Shown piece after piece: positions 1 through 20,546 of a DNA stretch of 64,000 nt. Position numbers and translations under genes: made by a program. This stretch comes from Lingula anatina (lineage: Eukaryota; Brachiopoda; Lingulata; Lingulida; Lingulidae), in the NCBI RefSeq assembly GCF_001039355.2, contig NW_019775658.1, positions 109,419-173,418 of the forward strand. Direction: 5' to 3'. The notes beneath the pieces were generated by a model. The model was not told where the DNA came from, searched no databases, and worked only from the letters and a program-made list of their open reading frames with translations. Within the stretch, counting starts at the first letter, position 1, and each line of letters opens with the position of its first letter.

Positions 1-475
1 AAACTTAGGACAGTAAGTTTAAAGCCACTTTTTTCAGATGTACAATGAAAACTTTTTTATTTGCATAACAGTGAAGATTTACAAAGAGTACTTTGAATTT
101 GTTTATTTGTAAAATGAATGTATATTTATATCCTTTAGATATAAATGATGATAGTGAGATTTTAAGCAACTTAATTTGATTTGACCATCTGTCAAATAAA
201 ACATAAGTAATGTGTTATTTATTTGTATAACAGACCTAGTGTTCTCATTTTGAATGATAAACTACCAATTTATCTTTCATTCAAATTCTATCAGTATGTC
301 TCCCTGCCCACAGTGTGCCTCCTGTGGATCACCACAACCACCTGTCATCCGAACTGTATAAGATACTGTATTAATTGTTACTGCAGTACATGTACACGTT
401 TTGCAGACTATTTTGATTGAATTAGTTAAGTGTGTGTGTGTCTGACCATTCTTTTATTGTATTTTTCCTTTCCAG
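1..475. other. Intron sequence of the FN3/stalk gene
   Basis: AT-rich sequence upstream of the first exon I can support. It ends in a pyrimidine tract and an AG acceptor at 474-475. A short stretch at 317-355 lies between a possible AG and a GT, but its translation does not resemble the missing first half of the FN3 domain, so I do not call it an exon. The rest of the gene lies to the left of the window. Confidence 0.5.
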
Positions 476-3400
476 GTAAATGGTACAGAGGCAGGCCCCT
501 GGGTGAATAGCTCCATCCCTGCCAAGTCTGAAGAGGGCTCCATTGAGCAGCAGCAGTCCTTCACCCTGGAGGGTTTAGAGCCCCTGATGGTGTACCAGGT
601 GGAACTGGTAGCCAGGAATAAGTTCGGGGAAAGTGGAGTTGTGGAATTTACTTTTAAAACAGCAGAAGGTATACAAGGATGTTGTAGCCAGTTGAAGACA
701 GTCTGATATGGGAGCATGAGCATTCTGCACCCTCTCTCTCTTTTTCTCTCTCTCTCACACGCACACACGCAAAGGGGTTTGAAGGTTTAAAAATTGCAGT
801 CATTTGCATGCACAGTCAAATGCAGAAGCATGCACACGTATGTACACAGAAAGGTTTGTAGTCCTTATATTTTAATTAACAGGATACGAAGTCGAGGTCA
901 AAATGGGATGTTGTACACAAAATCAGAGGACACACTATTGAAAGAAGGGAGGGAAATACTTTCTTGGTCATAACTCTGTTAGGTATAATTATAATTACTT
1001 CTGTGTGTTTCAACCTTCTCAAAAATTACTTTGATTCACAGCTGGCAAAGTCCGTCCTTCAACCACAATGTCAACAACAACGACAACAACAATGCCACCA
1101 CCAACTACAACAACAGAGATGTTACAGGGAAGCGGCTCGGGGAAGGAGGACACCAACCGTAAGTATAATTGGCTAGCATTTGAATTGAGTGTGTTCTTAT
1201 GATAGAGAAGCCTTTATGAAAAGTAGTAGTTGTAGAAGTGACTTAGTTGTAGAAATAATTGCATGTTTTTGTAACATATGATGCTAAATACTAAAGATGA
1301 GTAGATAAATGATTACTTGATAGAGGTAGCATGGCTTGGTATTTATATACAGTTTTCCTTCTTCAGTCCCCAACTCCTTTATTCTCCTGTCTTTTCGTTG
1401 TGGAGTCAGCATTAGTTATATACAGATCTCACACAGAGGAGGCACTACAGTCACTAACGACTGAGAAATGACACAGCATTGTTGTTGTTTCAAATTTTTA
1501 TAATGGGAATTTTTAGGGTGTGCTGTTTTCAGTAGAGAAAACCATAGCATCCAGGAATAAGAGGTCAAACCCCAACACAACTACTGTAACAGTAATTACT
1601 TCTGCCTATCTTTTCTTTCAGCTGTTATCTTGTGTGATTTCTTCACTATCTCTCCAGATTTCTGAAATCTTCTGTCTTGACATGTTTTCTTTAGTGTATA
1701 GTAATAGTACTAACATTACTGTCCAAAGTAGCTGGGAATATGAACTGTGGGGCTCGGGAGAGGTTGAAGGTAGGTGGTTTGCTTTATCAGTAGTTTTCCA
1801 TCTCAACTTCAGATCAAATTTTTCTTCTTGACCTTATCTCCTTTTGGGGTATAATATAACACTTTTATGTATCATTTCACTCTTAGCTTTTATTCTGTAT
1901 TCTGTAGTTGATTTCTTTTCTGTTTTTCTATATTTTTGTTTAGTTTATTCTTCATGTGTCCCTCTCTTTCCTGTAACTCTGTAGCATGTTTTCTTAAATA
2001 CTCTCTTAGCATCAGGGGAGATAGATAATATGACTTTACCAGAGATCTCATCTGGAGAGGCAGAGGGAGACACCGTACCCACTTTAGTTTATGTAAAAGG
2101 TAGGGACTCTCTTACTCACAGGAAGAATTGTCCATTTCAGAAACATGAGCATGTAAGGGTAGAAAAGTATCTTTTATTTTATTAATTTACTTTGAAAACA
2201 TAGATAAAACTGGTATATTCTTACAGAAAAGTGGTTATATTCTAAACTGATAACAATGAAACACATATGCCAGTCTGAAGTAACTGGAACACTGATTAAA
2301 GCATTTTGAGGTCTACTTCTATAATCTGAAAAGGCAATTAGGGCAATAATTAGATGAAAATGCTCCTGTTTTTTACACTTTCCTTTTCTAATATCAGCCT
2401 CTTTTCATACATCTAAAATGGATCAAAATTCCTTTTTTCCTAAGGTCAGATTTGAGATGAACAAAATCATCATATGTAACTGTTATAACCCTATGTGTAT
2501 AATGCCCTATCCTGATGTGTCTTGCAATTAATACATTGAAACAGACCCTTGGATCTAGGTCTGGGTTTTTTAAGAATCATCCTTTAAAGAAGGGTAAAAG
2601 GGGCCATGCCTTTTAGAAGAATCACCCTTTGCCTGTCAGGTAGATTGTAAAAATTAATTCAGGATGTATAATGAACAAAAATGTCTTCTTTGTTATAAAG
2701 ATAGTTTTGTTCTAAACAATCCTTAAATATCATTTTTTGTTCATCTTCTACTGTTACTAATTGCATGATTTTTATTTTAAAAATTAGGAAAAATAAAGAA
2801 ATAGTTGTCTTTGTTTAGTGTTAATACTCTCATTTACCTTTGTCTTAGTTTGTATTTTCCAAAGTTTAGTTGGAACTAATTTCTCTGTGAACAACTTTCT
2901 TAACCTCCATGAAATTGTTTAAGATTTGTCTGGTAGGCAATGTGTTACGTGAACAGTTGCGTACAGCGTGTCCTTTAAAATGGAAGAATTTTTTCTTCTA
3001 AGAAAAAGAAGAGAAATGCACCAGCCAAGATGGCACAAAGTTAATCAACTGAAAAGTTATAGAACTTATTATTTGTGAATTCTGAGAAGTATGAATAAAA
3101 TAGATTGAGTGATTACATGGGAAATTGTCCAATAAAATATGATCTCGTGTTTTGTCTTGGCTTAAGTTGCTATTGTTATTAAGTTGATGGAGGGTAGTTA
3201 AAGTCTCTTTTAAGTTATGAAAACAAAATAGTACTACTGTTAAAAAATCAATTTTTTTTTGTTGAAAATTTTGGTATAAAGTAGCAACCAGATAATGTTT
3301 TTAAACAAAAGATTGGAGGTTTCTTTTTAGGTTCTGTCTATTCTTTCTTTCTTTCTTCTAACCTGTAACTTGTAGAGTTTGCTGAAGTAGCTAACACAAC

Positions 3401-6400
3401 AAACATGGGCGAGGAAATAATACCAGTGACAAAGTTAGAAGGTGAGGACTTCCAATTTAGATCACACTAGCATATTTTTCAGTTAAATAACTGGTTTTCC
3501 ACCAAGTTGATGACTTGGGAATTGGAAGATATTATTGTAATTTTCATTATCCTCAAGTAAGTGCATACAATAAAACTGGGACATTGTATTTTTAGCAAAT
3601 GCCAGTTTGTTTGAAATTGGATATCAGTTATGATTTTGAGAAGTGTTTTCAGTTATGTTTGACTTTTTTTTAAACAAAACTTACCTTGTGAGCCCAGATT
3701 ATTCTCTAGACATTTAGCAGACAATATGTGCTGGAGAGCATCTAGCCTGGGGCCTGTTTTACAAGAGAATCAATTTTTTTTTTTTTTTTCAATTTTAAGA
3801 CCAAATACATGTGCCTTCATGTCCAGAACAATGAAGTCTGTATTAGTCCATTGAATAATAACTACTATTAGTCTTTAAGTATTTTCTTACATTTTGGGGA
3901 ACAAGCCCCAAGAAGTAAACTACTCCTGTTTTTTTCTCTGACACTATACACCTTAATTTACATTTTGAGACCTATATTTCTTCAACATAAATGAAATAGG
4001 ATCTAAAAGTGGCTTTAAGGGACCATTCCCAGACCCTCTCGTACTAACTGTCGATCAATCTCCGAGGGGATTCTCGATAAATTGCAGTGAACTTACTGAA
4101 GCTGCTAGGGGGTAATTCATTATCGTTTAGCCGCTTCAGTAAGCCTCTTAAGCTGAAAGCAATTTAAGAAACCCCTCGGATAGGGATCGATCCTGTTAGA
4201 TCACTGTAGGTATGGGAACCCTGTCTAAGTCTGATACATGTATGAGACACCATGCCAGCAGCTAAAAGTCCAAGCATCACACAGAGGAGAAATTGATCCA
4301 ATGCAACTTGGTTTTTGCTGACATTTTAATTAGACAACTATTTGTTTTCTTTTATGTGTGTGATATGTTTGAAAGCAATCATTTATTAACAGAAATGGTA
4401 GTAAATATTTAGACGCATAACCTTCAAAATATGTTTGGGTCACTTGGTTTAGATTAATAACAGAACTAATATTGTGTTAGGCGTGTAATAATGTGAAAAC
4501 AACTGATAGAATGCATGTCTATACTGCAAAATATATATTACCTAATTCAAGCATGTTGATTTTAAAATTAAATTTCTTAGAACCCAACTCAACAGCTAGT
4601 GAGCCAGGGGCTAGTACACCAGGTGGAGCCACTAAGATGACACCAGAGGGCACCACTATGGTACCCTTGACTTGTAAGTGCATGACAGGACCATCCAAAG
4701 GTTTTGTGTGCATGAAGGGCATTATTGGTGCATTTTATAGGTTTATGATGTTAGCATGGTTGTTGATGCTCACTGTCCGTCACAACTGTTTCCAAATTTT
4801 ATGATTTCATCTGTGTTGAAAACCATTGTACATTAACCTTAATACATGTGGAAACTCTTTGAGGGGTTAGAACTCTTCTTTTTTGGTTGGGGTCCTAGAT
4901 ACCTCTTAGAAATCTGGAGAGCTGGTTTTTAATGCCTGGGAGAATTATCAAGACTCATCAAAGGGTCCACATTTTAACCTCAAATTGCTTGGTAGATGAA
5001 ATCATAACAAGACAGAACCGTTGTTGAAGTTACATGTCACCAGGAGAATGGGGCTTCAGTTTTATCATTGCATTTTCACATAGCTGTAAGGATGAGTGTG
5101 AATTTGTATGGCTTGTTTTTAAATTTTTCTTTTTTTCCAGCAAAGTTACCTGTCTGATCTGATGAATCTCAATTGTGTTGATTTCAGATGGGTTTTCCAG
5201 TACTGAGGACATACAAAATACTACAGGTTTTATTGAATAGTATTTTTAATGCTTTGCTTTTTGTGTATAACCACATACAAAGGTGTCACTGATATTTCTT
5301 ATTTTGAAATTGAGTTGGTAAAATATGTTGTAGAGGGAAGGGCTAGACTTCAGGGATGTGATTTGTCTGGGGATTTTCCTGACTTCAGGGGATTTCATTC
5401 TTTTATAACCAATATATTTTATATAGTTCAGGTGAGGAGTATCAGTAGACATTTTTAACATGAAAAATAAAGGGCTTTCAGTATGCTTAAACTTTCAGCT
5501 TCAGAAACAAAATCTTATGCAGTTTCAGCTTTCTGGTGTTATTTTTCCTTTGAAGCTCTTTTCATTCTTAATAAAAAGCATGTCATTCTTGTCACAAATC
5601 TGAAAATATGTGCTTAACATAGTAATTTTGTATCAATAATGTTTTTCATTTTCATTCAAATTTTATTGTGATTTATTTATTCTGAAACTTACAGATGCCA
5701 GTCTGTTTATGTTGGGATGGTACGCTTTTATACCTCTGATGATTCTCTGCATCTTTGAGCCGTTTTCTCTCAGAGCTTCTGATAGATGTATACTTCTTAC
5801 TGCTGGCAGTGAAAATTGAATGCCTTACCCCAGCTTATAAAAGACATGCCCCTTTTTAAACCTTTCTTATAGTCCCAGTGCAAAATACTTGCTTCCTACT
5901 CATAATATGGCAGTTTTACACATTAGATTTTTTTCCCCTTATCCACTGGTTTTTTCATATAATACAGGTTGAAGCAGGGGAAATAAGCTATTTTGACCAT
6001 TGAAGGCCTTTATGGCATATCAGATGTTACAGTGTTAATCAAAAGAAAAAAAAATTGCTCAACAAATTATTCTCATATATTTTTCTGCCAGCTGAAGCTA
6101 AATAAATATATCATTGATGCCAATTATTTTACATGTTAATAATTAAGGGAAGATATTTTTTATTAATTATTTTCTTATTTCATCAGATGGTTGCATAAAT
6201 TTAAAAGAAAAAATCTGGGTACATTTTGGAATAATATCAAACTAGATAGTTCTATTGTTATCACATAATATGATTGTCATTATTATTATAATTATTATTA
6301 TTTCAGCCACCCCCAAGGAGCCTGGAAAAGTAAGAGATGTGGCTTCTTCGAAAATTGCCTCCATTTCCATCACCATAGTGACTGTCACCCTAGCAACGCT

Positions 6401-6413
6401 ATTGTTCTCATAA
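476..6413 (+). CDS. 3' end of a GPI-type cell-surface protein: FN3 half-domain plus modular Ser/Thr stalk
   Basis: Partial gene. Exons by splice signals and frame: 476-668, 1042-1158, 1695-1769, 2010-2099, 3376-3441, 4581-4673, 5188-5226, 6307-6413 (stop TAA 6411-6413). The first exon encodes the C-terminal half of a fibronectin III domain: the pattern L-x-G-L-x-P-x-x-x-Y-x-V-x-L-x-A-R-N-x-F-G-E-S is clear. Exon 1042-1158 carries a Thr/Pro run (TTTTTTMPPPTTTTE). The later exons are short, Ser/Thr/Glu-rich and lack cysteine. The last exon ends in a basic/small spacer (VRDVASSK) and about 18 hydrophobic residues up to the stop, as in GPI-anchor signals. All introns after the first exon are phase 1, so every middle exon can be skipped without changing frame. 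Family inference: NCAM/fasciclin-II-like adhesion molecule, but the Ig part is outside the window. Individual stalk exons are predicted from signals only; the stop exon and FN3 exon are the firmest. Confidence 0.7.
4018..4222. mobile_element. Foldback MITE, family with ends AGGG-x-C-x-TTCCCA (copy 1, in an intron)
   Basis: About 205 bp lying between stalk exons. The left end (AGGGACCATTCCCAG) is matched by the reverse complement of the right end (AGGGTTCCCATA). Inside are inverted blocks around a GATCGATC-like core next to a CGAGGGG motif, then GCTTACTGAAG-type arms around 4090-4140. The same design recurs at 30208-30696, 39133-39394, 42205-42450 and 52439-52654. No coding capacity, so it would be a non-autonomous DNA transposon. 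Confidence 0.6.
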
Positions 6414-9085
6414 CTTATGGCCTTTGTATCAGTTGCTAAGCAACATTACATAACCTTTTAGATAAATACAAAAACTTTGCTGCACTAAAGATAAACTGCA
6501 TATTCTTGGGGAAAGTATGTTAATGTAGAAATGAATATCTTCACCATCAAAACTTAACACTGATTGTGTATCCTGCAATGGGAGATCCATTTTTTTAATC
6601 CTCGCACACTGTAAAATCTGATATTCATTAAATTTTTTCTCTGCATTTATTTATTTATTATTTTAAATACTTAGTTGATGTCTTAAGTCTGTTATTATTT
6701 TATTTATTTATTTTATTCTATTTTATTTTTTTGAGGGGGGATAACTTACAGGAGTCAGTTGATCAGAATTATCAGCTCTGTTGCTGAAGAACCATTTCAG
6801 CAAAGAGATTTAATGATTAAACTAACTTGTTACTCTATTTATAAGAATGGTCAATTTAGGAAAGGTGGAAAAGGCTTTACTGCAGGCCCCTTGCACAGTT
6901 GAAGTTCAGCATTAGCTATAGCAGGTTTAGTAGAATCATTAGGTTTTTGCATATTTAGTTTATGTATGTATTATGGTACTGTGACTTCCCATGCCTTGTT
7001 TTGTTTTTGTTGTGGTTTTGATGAATTTAGTACACAAAATTAACATTTTTTCAGTTTGATTATATTGTAATTTTTGTACTGCAGAAAATGTGGTTGTAAG
7101 GATGACAAATTGGTTCATCTAGAAGCTTATGCATTGTCTAAGTGATCAGCGTTTTGTTGCCTAATGTAGATTTCTCAAATAGTTTTTTTAATTGATGGTA
7201 TTACTGCAGCAGTATATATGACTCAGTAGCATCTTAAGCACTTGATCAGTGAAAGGAAGTTTACCCACAAAGTGTATATTGTGTACATCTTCCTTAATTG
7301 TAAATTAATAGCATGACTGCAGCAGTACATATGGCATCATAATAATTTTAGTATTTTGTTTGAGAAAGAAGGCCGAATCCTAGCCATTTTCCCCTCATAA
7401 TGTTTGTTCATCTCCTTTCTGTTTTATATTTCATTAAGCTCTGAAAATCACTTCTTAATAAAAGTAGAAATGACAGGAACTTAGCCCAGGTTTTAAAAGT
7501 GTGGTTATGTAACTTCATTATAAAAAATAACCTGCCCTGAAAGGTGCTGGTGCTATGCTTTTCATGTAGATAATATATGGGCTGAGCAAGATCTTTGTTA
7601 ATTTGCACACAAGCTGATGTTTTCCACTTGTCTGCTGTCCCTGTGCAACATTTTTTTCAAATTTTGGTTAATTTGCATTCACTTTAAGTTAGAAGATGTT
7701 ATCTGTTCTAACATAGCCAAAATGAAGTTCATGATAAATTTTTGTCTTTTTATCTTGTGATTTAGCTTGATATTGCTCCTTGAAGTGTTTTTAGTCATGA
7801 CTTTGAAGTTATTTTTAAATATATTTCAAGATCTTGTTTCACTTTTTTTTGTAAAGTGATTTGTTTTGCAATAAGCATGCTAAAAGTAAGCTTGTTACTT
7901 AAGTGTATAGGAAAAAGTAATTATTACGTTCACTCAAGGCTTGTGGTAACATATTAAATTCAAACTTTTTTTTGTTCTTCTATTTTTTGTTATTCTATTG
8001 TAGTTAACTTGAGTTAAAGGTTTTTTATTTTTATTTTATTTATTTATTTTACGAAGATGTGCAGCTTTGTGGTGGTATTGTGCTTCATGTTTGAAAAGAT
8101 GGACTTAATGTCAATGATTTTAGAAACACTTCAAATGCCATGACATGGATAGATAGATAAATTTTTCTACTACTACTATTACTTGCAGTAAAAGTAGTAC
8201 TTGTTCTCAAGGGCAGACTGCAGTCTTAAAGCCTGGTAGAGGTTATTTTGTGTATTTTTTTTGTTTACATTTTATCTTTAAAACGTTTTATATAATTATT
8301 ATTGTTAATTTTTTACTTCGTCTTTATTACACAGTTTTAATCCCTGTATGTATGGCATAAGTTGATGCATTACCAAATGGGTCTCGCGTGCACTCTCAAG
8401 CAGAACCTGTTCTCCTTATTTCCGTCAAAGATTTGCTCAGTTTCTTGTTCTTGTCGCCTAGATGATGTATGCAGCTGTGACATACTCTCTGTGAGGGTAT
8501 ACACTGTAGTTTTGATTGAAGCTGTTTAACTGTTTTATGCTTATCATCTATGTTTGCAGTCTATAGAGGAATGAGGTTTTTTCCACTTACAGGGGAGAGA
8601 AGGGAGTTAAAATCTAGTTGAGTAAGCAGTTAAAATTATTATACAGACACACTATGTCTGTATATATTTTGATCTTTATCTGTCATTGCCGTCTGACACA
8701 TCTGTTGTTCAGTAAAAAGGCAGGTTCCTTTTTAAAATTGACGTGATAATTTTTTTAAAACTGAAGCTCTTCATTTCTTCCATGTATCTTGGCAATGTTT
8801 TGCTTAATGATATTAAGTGTCTGTACATTTGCCAGCTTTGCTGTCTAGATAAAAAAACAATCTGCCTTCAAAACATGCCATTTATATTTTATATGTGTAA
8901 GGTTGTAAGTGGCCATTAATTTCCTTTTCAATTGTTCCCTTGTATGATTTATTGGTAACTAACTTACATTGCATTTTAGAAAACGCCTTGTTATAGGTTG
9001 AAGTGAACCTCATTGCTTTATCGAGACATTTGATATCTGCTTTATGTACTGTAAACCTTTTTATAATAAATGGTTTTGAACTTAT
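6414..9085 (+). other. Probable long 3'UTR of the FN3/stalk gene
   Basis: No open frame of note follows the stop for 2.6 kb; the sequence is very T-rich. An AATAAA lies at 9065-9070, and a genomic A-run follows at 9117-9131. I take the AATAAA as the likely polyadenylation signal, but nearer AT-rich variants exist, so the end is uncertain. Confidence 0.4.
9065..9070 (+). terminator. Candidate polyadenylation signal AATAAA
   Basis: Canonical hexamer 2.65 kb downstream of the stop codon of the + strand gene, in front of the convergent neighbour. Position and sequence support it; cleavage site not determinable. Confidence 0.35.
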
Positions 9086-10263
9086 AAAGTTAGACTTTTT
9101 ACACTCAAAAATTGCAAAAAAAAAAAAAAAAAGTATGCTGCTACTTTTAGCTTATTCCTAAATGGAAAAAAATGTTTTTATCTTACATATGAATCATTTT
9201 ATTTCTGAATCCATGTTAAACCATACATTATTAACTACAGAGTGCTAAAAGATCTATTCTTAAAAAATACCATGCCTCTGTCTGCTGTCTTTTATTTTAC
9301 AATAGAACTTGTGACAAAATCCTCAAAGATTCCCATAACACGGGTGAATAACTATCCTTACGATGATTCAAGAAAATGCATTTTGAACTGCATCATGGCT
9401 ACACGCCAAAATGCTCTTGAGGGCCACCTTACAAGTTTCTCCGACTTGGCTAAACCTAGCCCAAATCACTTAATAGGCATTTCAGCAATCAAAAAGAAAA
9501 ATTGGTAGCAATAAACCTCCTCCACAATAAATGGCTATGGATAAAGCATCTAGCTAAAAGCAATAATCAAGTCCTAGTTTGAATTGAGTTATGCGCTGGA
9601 GTTTCCAAGGTTACCAGTCATCAAACTAAAATTCAAAGTTTACGACTTTTACCTGAGGAAGTTTCTTACTTTTTAAAAAAGTGTAAATAGTCACTAACAG
9701 TTAAAAGCTAACTAACGCCATTAATTTTAAATTTCTTTGATTGTAAAAATATACATTCTCTAGATGTAGACATTCGAGTATAAAGATACATAATACTTTA
9801 TGTACAGTGAATACGTAGCAACATTATTTTTACTTGTTCATGTATAATTTTTCTATAAAAAACTGTAAAATATGTATACCATTGCTATGCAGTCTAAAAA
9901 TTAATATGTACATTTTTTTTTCTGGGCAGACATGCTTCTGTCTACATGAACCTTAAACTGATGATATCAGTATGACACGAAGAGATTAAAGGATTTATGA
10001 GCTTGTTGTCACAGGCAAAAGTAATAATCAAAATTTTCTTTTATAGCTAGTTCCCCTTCCATAAAAGATTAACTAGCATCATAAAATAGTTAACCATTAC
10101 AAAGTGAACTTGGGACAAGCATCATATGATTTCAATGACATGCCAAAACCAAATCAAAAAACTATAAATCAATGCGTTCATCAAACCTCTATAAGCACCC
10201 AGTCCAAGTCCAGTGAGAATTTTGTAAAAAATTCCAAAGTGGTAATATATATATATATACATA
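9086..10263. other. Intergenic, convergent 3' ends
   Basis: AT-rich sequence between the + strand FN3/stalk gene and the - strand three-Ig gene. It includes an A-run (9117-9131) and one open frame of 88 codons (9242-9508) without recognisable domain, acceptable coding composition or splice context. I see no gene here. Confidence 0.5.
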
Positions 10264-10484
10264 CTGACAGTCAATGAAAACGCATCTTTTATTTATCAAA
10301 TATTATTTCAAGTTCCTTAGGTACATAAGGAAAATAACAGTTTTCGTGTGAAATATGAAATAGTGGTCAGCCCACTCTCTTATGACCAAACAAATGCATT
10401 TGTACTCGGTTTGTATATGGTTGGAATCGATTCTCGGTAAAAGTGTACAAGAAAGTTTTCTGATGCGTTTTCATTGACTGTCAG
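10264..10484. mobile_element. Tc1/mariner-type MITE, complete copy
   Basis: 221 bp flanked by TA on both sides (10262-10263 and 10485-10486), inside a TA microsatellite. The two ends are perfect inverted repeats of 23 bases that contain CAGTCAATGAAAACGCATC. TA target and a CAGT-type end fit the Tc1/mariner superfamily. No open frame, so it must be mobilised in trans. A second, right-truncated copy lies at 62065-62238. Confidence 0.75.
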
Positions 10485-10762
10485 TATATATATATACATT
10501 GCGATTTATATTTACATGGAAAAGGATGTCCTGGTATGGAGTAGCAGCTGCGTAATGGACAGCATACAAGATGGTCTTTGTACTAAATCTTGGAGCCCAT
10601 TTACACCCAGTGGCAGACTGACTGAACTAATGCAATTTAAGAAGACTCGCATGCAATAACAGGAGGGCTTTAACTGCTTTTCACAAGTCCTCCACAAATT
10701 TGCTTTCTGCTTTTATAATGAGTTCATTGGCTATGTCAAGCACAGCGTGGAGGAGGAAGGGA
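10485..10762. other. Unassigned stretch with a short - strand frame
   Basis: On the - strand a frame ending near 10682 reads FLLHAVLDIANELIIKAESK and then VEDL before a stop. It has protein-like composition but no splice signals, start or domain that I recognise. It may be the remnant of a coding sequence or chance. Beyond 10763 the sequence becomes the first copy of the duplicated 3' end of the three-Ig gene. Confidence 0.25.
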
Positions 10763-11292
10763 CTGTCTAGTTTTGTAAAGTTTTGCTAATATAGAATACA
10801 CCAGGATCTTAAGACAACTGCTTACCCAGCTAAAATATTCAATCTTCACTCAAACTGAAAATGTTATGAAAGTATACAACCGTTGAGCTTATCTCAAATT
10901 TATGCTTATAAAAAATAGTTTCAAACTTTTAGTTGGCAAAGTCATGCAGAGACGACTGGTTAGCACTAGAAAATTAGTGGGGATAACTGAAAAGTGGACA
11001 TCTTTATCCTTCCCTTTCTCTTTTAATTATTTATCTAATTTTTGCCAGTTCCTGTATGCTGTCCCTACATGTAAAAAAAAAAGTAAATAACAGTCCTTTT
11101 ATCTCACATTCACTACAGTCCTCACTCTTGTGATGCTTGAAAATTTGGTCTTTTATATATATAAAAAAACATCTAAAGATGCTTCTCACATCACATCATC
11201 TTCATTTTCTGAAATAAAATGAAACATATATGTCAAACCACTAACAGAAAATACTGAATGAAAAGTAATATAATGTTCGAATTCCTTTAAAT

Positions 11293-11298
11293 TTTATT
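11293..11298 (-). terminator. Candidate polyadenylation signal of the three-Ig gene
   Basis: AATAAA on the - strand, about 110 bases after the TAG at 11408. The same signal stands at 12855-12860 in the other copy. Confidence 0.45.
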
Positions 11299-11407
11299 AT
11301 CATCAACACCATAATCATCCACTATTATCATAAATATTGCTATTTGAAGAATGAAAATTCCAGATGAGACAAATTCACTGCATTCACTCATCGAAGGATG
11401 CTACCTA

Positions 11408-12065
11408 CTATGAAAGGCTCCAGAATAATAGCAGCAAAAGCACTGATACAAAACCACTGAGTGTTGTGGCTCCACTCACAGCCCCTGCTATCTGATCAGG
11501 TTGCGCTGTATTTGTCTCTGAAATAAATAGAGGTCAGGGGTCAAGACTTGTTTTAAAGCTTGAAATCAACCAGAAACAAGCCAAGCCAGTCTTAAAATTT
11601 AAACTATAGGCAAATTTTACAATGGGAATTTTTTTTAAAAATAATTTTAATATTTGGTCCACTTCAGTACTAGATGATTTCATAATAGTCCACTGGAGTA
11701 GAGTAGTTAATATGTTATGTGACCTTGTCAATATACAGTATTTGGTTTGGTTTCAGTGTTACAATCACATTCATTAAGCTTTTATTACACAACCTTTCTT
11801 CTTTTCTTTTTTCTTCCACTTTATGAAAATCAGGTTTTGATCTATTTTAATTCCTAATGTTAGTACTTTAAAATCTGCCCACAAATTATTCACTTGACCC
11901 CCCATTTCACCGAGCTACTCACCTTCTAATTTGATGGTCAAGGAAGAGCTACCTTTATTATTTGAAACACTGCATGTGTAATAACCATAGTCATCAGCAG
12001 ATACACTGTTAATGACATACTTTGCCGTGGCTTCACTGTTGGCTCTTTGTAAGAAACGATAATCA
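11408..12065 (-). CDS. Second copy of exons 7 and 8 of the three-Ig gene (contig overlap)
   Basis: Exons at 12065-11923 (143 nt, end of Ig3 with D-D-Y-G-Y-Y-T-C) and 11517-11408 (110 nt, GPI-type tail and stop TAG). They are the same as 13627-13485 and 13079-12970 in length, splice sites and intron sequence. The stretch 10763-12318 ends in a single N and is then repeated from 12320. I treat it as the overlapping end of the neighbouring contig or the other haplotype, not as an additional gene. Confidence 0.75.
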
Positions 12066-12318
12066 CTGTAAAAGAAAAGAATGTAAGATTTTCATTTATT
12101 ATAATGAAATATTACTTCATAAAACTTTAAAACCCATTACATCAACTGTCATTAACTGAATTAAATTAGTTATGATATAAAGCAATGCAAAGCAAGGATT
12201 TTTAACTTGCTAGTCAATAAAACGAGGCAAATATTTATTGACTGTCCAGTAATTTGGTTTCTTACATGGTAATATATTCATGTTAACCATATATTACAAA
12301 TTTAAAGAAATTAATATC

Positions 12319-12319
12319 N
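12319..12319. other. Single-N contig join 1
   Basis: The only N for thousands of bases. The sequence to its left (10763-12318) starts over immediately to its right (12320-13880). Marks an assembly junction. Confidence 0.9.
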
Positions 12320-12969
12320 GACTGTCTAGTTTTGTAAAGTTTTGCTAATATAGAATACACCAGGATCTTAAGACAACTGCTTACCCAGCTAAAATATTCA
12401 ATCTTCACTCAAACTGAAAATGTTATGAAAGTATACAACCGTTGAGCTTATCTCAAATTTATGCTTATAAAAAATAGTTTCAAACTTTTAGTTGGCAAAG
12501 TCATGCAGAGACGACTGGTTAGCACTAGAAAATTAGTGGGGATAACTGAAAAGTGGACATCTTTATCCTTCCCTTTCTCTTTTAATTATTTATCTAATTT
12601 TTGCCAGTTCCTGTATGCTGTCCCTACATGTAAAAAAAAAAAGTAAATAACAGTCCTTTTATCTCACATTCACTACAGTCCTCACTCTTGTGATGCTTGA
12701 AAATTTGGTCTTTTATATATATATAAAAAAACATCTAAAGATGCTTCTCACATCACATCATCTTCATTTTCTGAAATAAAATGAAACATATATGTCAAAC
12801 CACTAACAGAAAATACTGAATGAAAAGTAATATAATGTTCGAATTCCTTTAAATTTTATTATCATCAACACCATAATCATCCACTATTATCATAAATATT
12901 GCTATTTGAAGAATGAAAATTCCAGATGAGACAAATTCACTGCATTCACTCATCGAAGGATGCTACCTA

Positions 12970-20546
<7,577 letters not shown>

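Noticed and set aside
317-355. Possible exon between an AG and a GT upstream of the FN3 exon
   Set aside because: The in-frame translation has no FN3 features such as the core Trp, and other frames are no better.
9242-9508. 88-codon + strand frame in the intergenic region
   Set aside because: No domain, no splice context, AT-rich composition like its surroundings.
10902-12646. Two nearly identical 61-62 codon frames (10902-11090 and 12461-12646)
   Set aside because: They are the same 3'-flank sequence of gene A present twice because of contig overlap, and lie opposite to the gene; no domain or conserved frame.
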